From Acidobacteriota bacterium (GTDB lineage: Bacteria > Acidobacteriota > Vicinamibacteria > Vicinamibacterales > UBA823): a DNA stretch of 5,125 nucleotides. Of the stretch, positions 1-5,125 are shown piece after piece. The number at the start of each line of letters is the position of its first letter. The stretch's first letter is position 1. Made by a program: the position numbers and the translations under genes. Below the pieces are notes generated by a model. The model had not been told where the DNA came from, did no database searches, and saw nothing but the letters and a program-made list of their open reading frames with translations. The stretch spans positions 45,488-50,612 of the forward strand of contig PAWT01000021.1 in NCBI GenBank assembly GCA_002714165.1, written 5' to 3'.

Positions 1-158
1 GCAATTAACGAGAAGCCAATTAGAGACCAGGTGAGCGAACGGCCAGCTAAGAAATAATCCCGAACCGAATGCTCACGGCGGGACACATACAGCGACACAC
101 CCACAACGGCCACAAGGAAGAGCGCAAACGATAGGCCGTCCCAAAGGGTCCACGTCAC
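1..158 (-). CDS. Sodium:solute symporter family protein, N-terminal part (runs off left edge)
   Basis: This is the 5' end of a membrane symporter of the SSS family, which couples uptake of a solute to sodium; the substrate cannot be told from this fragment. Only 52 complete codons are present. Residues 5-25 form a first hydrophobic segment (LSFALFLVAVVGVSLYV). It is followed by the charged turn SRREHSVRDYFLAGRSL (26-42) and the start of TM2 (WSLIGFSLI). The pattern YxSRRE..xDYFLAGRSLxW is the classical SSS N terminus. The GTG at 158-156 is chosen because a GGTGAGG ribosome-binding site lies five bases upstream; another in-frame GTG is at 176-174, and no ATG is available. The frame is open back to the TAG that ends the upstream transporter, in the same frame. 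The 48-base gap and shared strand suggest cotranscription with that gene. Family call is strong; exact start is less certain. Confidence 0.9.
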   Translation of the reverse strand, partial: MTWTLWDGLSFALFLVAVVGVSLYVSRREHSVRDYFLAGRSLTWSLIGFSLI

Positions 159-206
159 AGACGCCTCACCACCCACACTTCGAAAGTTCTTACCGGAGCC
201 GTAACC

Positions 207-1511
207 CTACGCTAACACTTTCGCCCGCCAGCACGGCCGAGCCAACCAGAGATTCGTTAGCAACCGGCCGGTTACAAGCGCTACCGCAGCGCTTATCATG
301 CCCACCGTGTCAAATACATGAATACCGATCCATAGAAAGCCTGCAATTGTGATTATCTCTGCACTCGAGGCCAAGGTGATCGGTGTCGTACGACGGGTTG
401 TTAAGAGAATCGAGCGCTGCAGCGACAAAATCACCGAAAGTGCAGGTAATAGCACCATAAGCCGTAATGGCGTAATGGCAAACTCAGTCAATGTTAATGA
501 CAATCCAGAAACATCACGAAACCAGATAATAGCCAGTGGACTATAAGCGACCACCGCTAGGCAGGCTGATGAGACTAGTGCAAGTAATACACCAAACTTA
601 CACAACGGACGAAGGTGTTTCATCTGCGGGCCCAATAGCGCAACACCCACCTCCTGAAACGACAAACCAAGACTTCGGAACATGAATGTGAGGCCACTGA
701 TTACAGGAAATACGGCTAGCGATTCGACCACCATGCGGCTTTGCCCCATCATGAACGTAACCATTGGTTGGGTCCCCATCGCGAGCATGGCTGTAAGAGC
801 TAACGGAATGTAAAACACCACGGTCTGCCGCATTGTTAGCTGACGTTTCGACCCTGCAACACCGCTCTCAAGGGCACGCACAGCGCGACGGGCCATTCGC
901 CCAGACATAATCGCTTCAGCAATGACACCAGTTGACAACGCCAATGTTCCAACTGAGGCACCCCGCATGGAGGTAAACAGCACCAAAATACCAGCAGTAG
1001 CCGCCATTATCGTAAGGCGGACCAGCGCACCATAGGCCACATGCCGTGTAAGTCCATTCCTAATCAGTAGTCCTTGTTTGAAACGCCTATACCCAATCGC
1101 CGCGGGCCACGGTAACAAGAGAACAAGCGCTTGGTGTACTAGGGGACGAATTGCATTGGGAAGGTTGAGTAGACTTCCCGCTAACCAATTGAATACCGGT
1201 GGAAATACGGTAACCAGCACTACAACAGTCAGGAATCCGCACAGTCCGTACCCAAAGCGACGAAGTGTAAGGTAGCTCTCGCGATCCTCAGCCAGCACCG
1301 TAGCCGCACTCAGCAGCATGACAGCCGGTGATTCCAGAATGAGGCCGAAAGCAAAAGCCACGCCGTAAGCAGCTAAGTTCTCACGAGCGTCAGGGAGTCT
1401 AGCGATGATCGCAGCTATAAACGGCCCCTCCAGTGCCATCATTAACCAGGTACCTGCGAGCGGTGCCCAGAAACGAAGAATCGCTCGGCTAGTTAGACTT
1501 TCCTTGACCAT
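207..1511 (-). CDS. ANKH-like (progressive ankylosis family) multi-pass membrane transporter, MOP superfamily
   Basis: A 434-residue, very hydrophobic protein with about twelve membrane segments by eye (roughly 13-37, 45-73, 86-112, 122-140, 156-181, 184-203, 229-255, 260-290, 303-331, 342-370, 376-399, 401-424). Two halves each begin with an FW/Y-x-PLA segment (FWAPLAGTW at 14-22, FYIPLALTA at 233-241), as in the inverted-repeat MOP/MATE fold. Several stretches resemble animal ANKH rather than MATE or Wzx proteins: LAAYGVAFAF (46-55), the PW..AIGYRRFKQGLLI region (134-150), and EFAITPLRLMVLLPALSV with a following TTRRT loop (343-375). Animal ANKH is linked to export of ATP/pyrophosphate and citrate; the bacterial substrate is unknown, so none is assigned here. 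The ATG at 1511-1509 lacks a clear ribosome-binding site. A sodium:solute symporter follows 48 bases downstream, suggesting a transport operon. General MOP transporter is near certain; ANKH family is likely. Confidence 0.75.
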   Translation of the reverse strand: MVKESLTSRAILRFWAPLAGTWLMMALEGPFIAAIIARLPDARENLAAYGVAFAFGLILESPAVMLLSAATVLAEDRESYLTLRRFGYGLCGFLTVVVLVTVFPPVFNWLAGSLLNLPNAIRPLVHQALVLLLPWPAAIGYRRFKQGLLIRNGLTRHVAYGALVRLTIMAATAGILVLFTSMRGASVGTLALSTGVIAEAIMSGRMARRAVRALESGVAGSKRQLTMRQTVVFYIPLALTAMLAMGTQPMVTFMMGQSRMVVESLAVFPVISGLTFMFRSLGLSFQEVGVALLGPQMKHLRPLCKFGVLLALVSSACLAVVAYSPLAIIWFRDVSGLSLTLTEFAITPLRLMVLLPALSVILSLQRSILLTTRRTTPITLASSAEIITIAGFLWIGIHVFDTVGMISAAVALVTGRLLTNLWLARPCWRAKVLA

Positions 1512-1527
1512 GATGATGGACTGGGTC

Positions 1528-1536
1528 TGCTATGAT
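1528..1536 (+). promoter_or_regulatory. Extended -10 promoter element for the YtxJ-like gene
   Basis: The bases TGCTATGAT fit the extended -10 pattern TGn-TATAAT with one mismatch in the hexamer. The expected transcription start, about seven bases downstream, falls at 1543, exactly on an in-frame GTG. No Shine-Dalgarno sequence precedes either that GTG or the ATG triplets at 1510-1518, so a leaderless transcript is plausible. A TTGACC at 1504-1509 resembles a -35 box, but its 21-base spacing is too long to be a normal partner; extended -10 promoters do not need one. Inference from pattern only. Confidence 0.45.
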
Positions 1537-1542
1537 CGAAAT

Positions 1543-1893
1543 GTGCCTGCTACACTGACTCCATTACGCTCAGTCGCTGATCTCGACGAAGCATTGGCTC
1601 AGTCTGCTAAGAACCCACTTCTACTTTTCAAGCATTCAGTAGAATGCGGCACCAGCTTAATGGCTCTCGACGAACTTAAGCGCCACCTTGAAGATGCTTC
1701 GGACGCTGTGCTTTACCGCCTCATTACGGTCCAGACCGAACGTGAAGTCTCAGACACAACGGTCACCCGACTAGGGGTGCCACACAGAAGTCCACAGGTG
1801 ATTCTTGTCCGTGCCGGCGAAGCAGTCTGGAACGCGTCGCATCTTCAGATTACAGCTGAGGCACTTCGGGCAGCCGAACTCAGGCACATCTGA
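1543..1893 (+). CDS. ytxJ: YtxJ-type thioredoxin-fold redox protein (DUF2847, bacillithiol-system-associated)
   Basis: A 116-residue cytosolic protein from the GTG start, close to the roughly 108 residues of Bacillus YtxJ. Recognisable blocks, numbered from the GTG, are the N-terminal strand LTPLRSVADLDEAL, the active-site region LLLFKHSVECGTSLMAL (26-42, single cysteine Cys35 in a CxxS setting), the VQTEREVS loop (63-70), the cis-proline stretch GVPHRSPQVILV (78-89), and WNASHLQITAEAL (96-108). The order and wording match YtxJ closely. The family is thought to act in thiol redox, such as reducing or carrying bacillithiol-mixed disulfides; this is family knowledge, and the exact reaction is not shown here. 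The start is uncertain: in-frame ATGs at 1510, 1513 and 1516 would add 9 to 11 residues but overlap the divergent transporter's start codon, and GTG 1543 fits the extended -10 box as a leaderless start. It has no co-directional partner close by. Confidence 0.88.
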   Translation: MPATLTPLRSVADLDEALAQSAKNPLLLFKHSVECGTSLMALDELKRHLEDASDAVLYRLITVQTEREVSDTTVTRLGVPHRSPQVILVRAGEAVWNASHLQITAEALRAAELRHI

Positions 1894-2160
1894 TCGACAA
1901 CCTAGCGCATCTTGAGTCAGAAAGCCCTGAGCTCTTACACCAGGTTTTCGGACAGGACCGAACACGAGATTCTAGCTGATTTCCTAGCTTGCGGAAAGGC
2001 TGAGTTTACCCGTAAACAAATTCCACCAAGGCACCAGAGTTACTTAAACCTCGGGAGACAAGTTCGGGACCCCACCCTAGTGAGCTGAATTTCAACGAGG
2101 TGCCACGAGAATCGATTGCGGTGATAGACTTAAGAAATCCAATCCCCTAAGTCACTTTCG
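1894..2160. other. Intergenic region between the YtxJ-like gene and the phosphatase
   Basis: A 267-bp stretch without a convincing gene. It contains a small hairpin at 1947-1962 (TTCGG, six-base loop, CCGAA), which could end the YtxJ-like transcript but has no T-tract. It also has a perfect palindrome at 2004-2017, and a widely spaced inverted pair GGCACC (2030-2035) / GGTGCC (2099-2104) enclosing 63 bases. A weak extended -10-like TGATAGACT lies at 2122-2130 before the phosphatase, which starts at 2161 with no clear ribosome-binding site. I recognise no known riboswitch or small RNA here. Confidence 0.5.
2004..2017. repeat. 14-bp perfect palindrome in the upstream region of the phosphatase gene
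   Basis: GTTTACCCGTAAAC has perfectly complementary GTTTAC and GTAAAC arms around CC. It lies about 145 bases before the phosphatase start and 110 bases after the YtxJ-like stop. Its size and symmetry fit a dimeric repressor operator, but one copy in isolation could arise by chance, and the loop is too tight for a good RNA hairpin. No matching second copy was noticed in the window. Confidence 0.3.
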
Positions 2161-3705
2161 ATGCGATCGCGTTCACTGCTTTCCGCCGTCCTGTTGTGCT
2201 TTCTGACCGCAGGCAACTGCGTAGAAATCCCCTCGGACACGCCACTCCCTGACAGCCAAGTTGGGACTACTGACGACCGCGCCACCCTTAATCAACAGTT
2301 CTTAGAAATGTTCGCGCGTGCGTACTATCCTGGTCGAAGTGGCCAAATTATGCTGGTACCGGAGCGCGGCAACGTCCTGCTTGAACCTGATGATCCCTTC
2401 TACCGATTCATGCACGGCTCTCCCTGGGACTACGACGTCGAAGTTCCCTTAATCCTTCACGGCCAAGGCTATATCCGGCAAGGGATTTTTGAGGACCCGG
2501 TCACTCATCGAGATATCGCACCTACCGTGGCATCTCTGCTAGATGTGCCTACGCCAGCAACAATGAGCGGGACTCCCCTGATTGCCTCCCTGACGAATGC
2601 GACAGATCAACCACGGGTAGTGCTTGTCGCGGTTCTCGACGGTGCCCGCAGAGATTTTTTTGACCAGCACATTGATGACCTGCCAACGTTAAACCGGCTC
2701 AGAAACGAGGGGGCCTGGTACTCCGAAGCACGTATTGATTACTTACCCTCCCTCACGAGTGTTGGACATGCGTCAATAGCAACAGGAGCTGAGCCTCGGG
2801 TACACGGTGTGGTCGCTAATACCATGTTCGACCTGAGGTTTAATCAGCCGAGCGGACCCTTTCCAGACTTGTCACCAGCAAGCCTTTACGCTCTCACGAT
2901 TGCCGACCTGTGGAACTTGGACACCCAGGGAAGCGCGGTGATCATCGGACAAGGCACTACGGCACGCGCCACAATCCCGATGGCCGGCCATGGTGGATGT
3001 CTCGTCAGCGCTCACTCAACAATCATGGCGATGTTTGACGGCGCGATCGGTGGCTGGGTCACAAACAATGACTGCTACGATCTCCCCTCTTACGTCGCCG
3101 ACGATAAGGCAGCTCGTGTCTGGGAATCGGGCGAGAGCTGGTTAGGCCACGAAATCCACGATAGCAGCTCCCTACTCCGCACCGGTCGATTCATCGCATA
3201 TCAAGTCGATGCCTTGGTATCAATGATTGAGCGGGAACAGGTAGGCCAGGACGAGATCCCCGACCTGATTTTAGCAAATTTTAAAACGCTCGATTACATC
3301 GGTCATCGCTGGGGCCCAGACTCTGATGAACTTGCTGAGGCACTCCGTGATTTTGACCGAGAGCTTGGACGTGTCATTGAAGCATTGGAGTCAGCTGCGG
3401 GTGACAATGGTTTCGTCATTATCATTACCTCCGACCACGGCACACCAGGCGAGCCCGAGGAACCGGACCACGCCCGTTACTACATAACCGATATCATCGA
3501 AGCGGTACATGACCGCTTTGACCCTACTGAGCGACGGGTCGTTCTGTTTTACGGAGATCCAGCAGATAATCAATTCTTTGTTGACCGGTTGCGCCTAGAG
3601 AACCTAGGCTTCGACCTCGATAGTGTCGCAACCTATCTCGAGGGATTACCGTATATTTTTTCAGCATACACCGAAGACGAGGTGGCTGCGGTAAGTGGCC
3701 ACTGA
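2161..3705 (+). CDS. Exported PafA-like alkaline phosphatase superfamily protein with rotated (circularly permuted) motif order
   Basis: A 514-residue hydrolase expected to act outside the cytoplasm on phosphate esters. Residues 1-20 form a signal peptide (RSR, then a hydrophobic core). Cys20 follows TAGN, an imperfect lipobox, so lipoprotein or SPase I processing are both possible. Residues 42-140 hold what normally closes PafA-type enzymes: YYPGRSGQIMLVPERG (55-70), MHGSPWDYD with metal-ligand candidate His85, VPLILHG, and RDIAPTVASLLDVP (117-130). The usual N-terminal catalytic part follows: VLDGAR with Asp160, then PSLTSVGHASIATG with nucleophile candidate Thr199 (196-209) and Asn220. Next are Arg269 before PMAGHG, DYIGH with Asp378 and His382, and SDHG with Asp425 and His426. 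The C terminus (YIFSAYTEDEV, 498-508) is what usually precedes the moved segment. All seven ligand/nucleophile positions appear present, so it is probably active. The lysine that accompanies the arginine in PafA aligns to Thr267. An in-frame TAA at 2131-2133 bounds the start. Phosphatase or phosphodiesterase activity remains open. Confidence 0.9.
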   Translation: MRSRSLLSAVLLCFLTAGNCVEIPSDTPLPDSQVGTTDDRATLNQQFLEMFARAYYPGRSGQIMLVPERGNVLLEPDDPFYRFMHGSPWDYDVEVPLILHGQGYIRQGIFEDPVTHRDIAPTVASLLDVPTPATMSGTPLIASLTNATDQPRVVLVAVLDGARRDFFDQHIDDLPTLNRLRNEGAWYSEARIDYLPSLTSVGHASIATGAEPRVHGVVANTMFDLRFNQPSGPFPDLSPASLYALTIADLWNLDTQGSAVIIGQGTTARATIPMAGHGGCLVSAHSTIMAMFDGAIGGWVTNNDCYDLPSYVADDKAARVWESGESWLGHEIHDSSSLLRTGRFIAYQVDALVSMIEREQVGQDEIPDLILANFKTLDYIGHRWGPDSDELAEALRDFDRELGRVIEALESAAGDNGFVIIITSDHGTPGEPEEPDHARYYITDIIEAVHDRFDPTERRVVLFYGDPADNQFFVDRLRLENLGFDLDSVATYLEGLPYIFSAYTEDEVAAVSGH

Positions 3706-3723
3706 CCGCAACAGTTCGCATTG

Positions 3724-3737
3724 AAGCCGTTGGGCTT
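3724..3737. terminator. Small hairpin between convergent phosphatase and purA genes
   Basis: AAGCC-GTTG-GGCTT forms a perfect five-base-pair stem with a four-base loop, in the middle of the 54-bp gap between two convergent genes. It reads the same way on both strands, so it could serve both transcripts. No T-run follows on either side and the stem is short, so a strong intrinsic terminator is doubtful. Confidence 0.3.
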
Positions 3738-3759
3738 AAGTCCTGGGGAAACCTGTGAT

Positions 3760-5049
3760 CTAGCGGCCGAGAATTTCATTGTCACGAAAGATAGTGTCAA
3801 TGCGATCTGAGCCAGTCGACAGAATGACAGCCGGCACTCCAGCTAGCTCCTCAAGCCTCGCGACGTAGGCCAGTGCCTCTGGCGGTAGGGCCTCTTCCCG
3901 CTGCACACCTTCCGTCAACCACGACCATCCGGGTAAGGTCTCATAGACTGGTTCACATGACGCAAGTACTACCGAATCGGCCGGAAAGTCATGCAACAGT
4001 TCGCTTCCCTTCCGATAGGCTGTACAGACCTGAATTTCTTTTAGGCCATCGAGCACATCGAGCTTCGTCACGGCCAGGGCATCAATTCCATTCAAGCGCA
4101 CTGCATAACGCATCGCCACTGCATCAAACCAACCGCATCTCCGTGGTCGACCTGTAGATGCTCCGTACTCCTGACCCGATTCACGCAGACGATCACCCGA
4201 CGACCCAGAAAGTTCAGTCGGTAACGGTCCCTCGCCAACTCGCGTGGTGTAAGCCTTTACAACACCGAGCACCCTATCAATAGCACTTGGGGGCACCCCG
4301 AGCCCGGTGCACACACCACCGACGGTGGCGTTGGAAGAAGTAACGTATGGAAACGTGCCATGGTCAATGTCGAGAAGAGCGCCTTGTGCTCCTTCAAACA
4401 GAATCGCCTGTCCAGCCTGACGTGCCCGTGCCAACCAAAGCGACGAGTCAGTTACCCAACCGCTAAGGCGCTCCCAAGACACGGCAAGCTGGGCCAGCAC
4501 CACCTTCCAGTCCATTGCAGCCCCGGAAATCAGGCGGTTTCTGGCCGCAACGTTCTCTCTGACAATTCCCGCCAAAGCGCCAGTCTCAGAGCAATCCACT
4601 AAATCACCAATCCTAATGCCTCGGCGGCCGATCTTGTCCTCGTAGGCAGGCCCAATCCCACGGGATGTTGTGCCAATTTTTCGCTCCCCCCGACGCGCCT
4701 CAGCCAATAACTCTATATCTCGGTGATACGGCATGATCACATGGGCGTTGTTACTGATTCGGAGCCGATCGCCAACTTCGATGCCGAGTGACGCCAACAT
4801 TTCAACTTCGCTCAGTAAAGCGTCCAAGTCGATCACCGTGCCATTACCAATGACACACGTGATTTCAGGGTGCAAAATTCCTGATGGAATGAGATGCAAC
4901 ACAAACTTTTGCCCGGATACGTGGACTGTATGACCAGCATTGTGGCCACCTTGATACCGAGCCACGACGCTGAAGCGAGGGGCCAGCAGATCGACAACCT
5001 TTCCCTTGCCCTCATCACCCCATTGTGCGCCGAGTACCGCAAGATTCAT
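3760..5049 (-). CDS. purA: Adenylosuccinate synthetase
   Basis: Catalyses the GTP-dependent joining of IMP and aspartate to give adenylosuccinate, the first committed step from IMP to AMP, in the cytosol. The 429-residue product is full family length. Numbered from the ATG, it has the GTP-binding loop GAQWGDEGKGK (7-17, with catalytic Asp12), GGHNAGH with catalytic His40, the GTTSRGIGP loop (126-134), FEGAQG (218-223), VTSSNAT (236-242), KAYTTRVGEGP (265-275), the aspartate-loop GASTGRPRRCGW (296-307), TKLDVLDG (328-335, guanine recognition), and the C-terminal STGSDR (411-416). No key residue is missing. The ATG at 5049-5047 is preferred because proteins of this family begin just before the xVVLGAQWGDEGKGK strand. 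An in-frame GTG at 5058-5056 would add three residues, and the GAGG upstream sits three bases from the GTG but twelve from the ATG, so the start is not fully settled. It is convergent with the phosphatase gene and unrelated in function to it. Confidence 0.98.
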   Translation of the reverse strand: MNLAVLGAQWGDEGKGKVVDLLAPRFSVVARYQGGHNAGHTVHVSGQKFVLHLIPSGILHPEITCVIGNGTVIDLDALLSEVEMLASLGIEVGDRLRISNNAHVIMPYHRDIELLAEARRGERKIGTTSRGIGPAYEDKIGRRGIRIGDLVDCSETGALAGIVRENVAARNRLISGAAMDWKVVLAQLAVSWERLSGWVTDSSLWLARARQAGQAILFEGAQGALLDIDHGTFPYVTSSNATVGGVCTGLGVPPSAIDRVLGVVKAYTTRVGEGPLPTELSGSSGDRLRESGQEYGASTGRPRRCGWFDAVAMRYAVRLNGIDALAVTKLDVLDGLKEIQVCTAYRKGSELLHDFPADSVVLASCEPVYETLPGWSWLTEGVQREEALPPEALAYVARLEELAGVPAVILSTGSDRIDTIFRDNEILGR

Positions 5050-5125
5050 CGTAAACACCCGCCTCTGATTCTACCCAACATAATCCAGCCTCTCGATGGT
5101 AGCAAAAGAGAGTGCTGAACGGAAT
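5050..5125 (-). promoter_or_regulatory. purA upstream region, possible promoter or end of an upstream gene
   Basis: On the minus strand a TAGAAT hexamer (5073-5068) matches the -10 consensus at five of six positions. No good -35 box lies at the usual spacing. A GAGG (5064-5061 area) may be the ribosome-binding site. All three minus-strand frames are open from the window edge for at least 17 codons. One ends in TAG at 5073-5071, and another ends in TGA at 5048-5046, giving an ATGA overlap with the purA start. Either could be the tail of an upstream cotranscribed gene, but 75 bases are too few to tell. Confidence 0.3.

Noticed and set aside
1405..1509. N-terminal extension of the YtxJ-like protein from an upstream ATG at 1405
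   Set aside because: It would lie antisense within the transporter's coding region, has no resemblance to the family, and would make the protein far longer than known members.
1504..1536. TTGACC as -35 box paired with TATGAT
   Set aside because: The 21-base spacing is well outside the usual 16-18; the extended -10 element alone is a better explanation.
1771..1965. Minus-strand 64-codon open frame over the YtxJ-like 3' end
   Set aside because: It is antisense to a recognised gene, with cysteine-rich, unconvincing composition.
2161..3705. Phosphatase as a fusion of an unrelated N-terminal domain to a truncated phosphatase
   Set aside because: The N-terminal segment carries precisely the closing motifs (HGS-x-x-Y-D, VPL, DIAPT) absent from the C-terminal end, so rotation explains it better than fusion.
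3873..5118. Plus-strand open frames opposite purA
   Set aside because: purA is an unmistakable conserved gene on the minus strand; these frames are rich in Arg/Ser/Pro and His and look like its shadows.
1..5125. CRISPR arrays, tRNA/rRNA genes, insertion sequences or phage genes
   Set aside because: No repeated spacer pattern, transposase, terminal repeats or RNA-gene-like sequence was seen on either strand.

Overview
The window holds five protein genes, four complete and one cut by the left edge. They lie in two divergent/convergent blocks on moderate-GC DNA with no sign of phage, insertion sequences, CRISPR or RNA genes. The contents suggest a free-living bacterium. A YtxJ-type protein points to a lineage that uses low-molecular-weight thiols such as bacillithiol. 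With a bacterial ANKH-like transporter and a secreted PafA-like phosphatase, it is most reminiscent of Acidobacteriota or a relative. That placement is inference from memory of gene families, not a search result.

Left block, minus strand (1-1511): an ANKH-like (progressive ankylosis family) membrane transporter is followed 48 bases later by the first 52 codons of a sodium:solute symporter that runs off the left edge. The pair looks like a two-gene transport operon. Divergent from it, on the plus strand, is a short YtxJ-type thioredoxin-fold protein (DUF2847). An extended -10 box sits just before a GTG codon there, so this mRNA may be leaderless.

Middle (1894-3705): a 267-bp non-coding gap with a few small inverted repeats, then a 514-residue exported phosphatase of the alkaline phosphatase superfamily. 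Its motif order is rotated. The segment that normally closes the PafA-type fold, carrying the last metal-ligand histidine, comes first after the signal peptide. The segments with the first aspartate, the nucleophile threonine and the other metal ligands follow. The protein ends where the moved segment would normally begin. This apparent circular permutation is the most interesting observation in the window.

Right block, minus strand (3760-5049): an intact purA (adenylosuccinate synthetase), convergent with the phosphatase across a 54-bp gap with a small hairpin. Upstream of purA only about 75 bases remain. They could hold a promoter or the end of an upstream gene.

Apart from the ANKH-like/symporter pair, the genes do not form an obvious single pathway.
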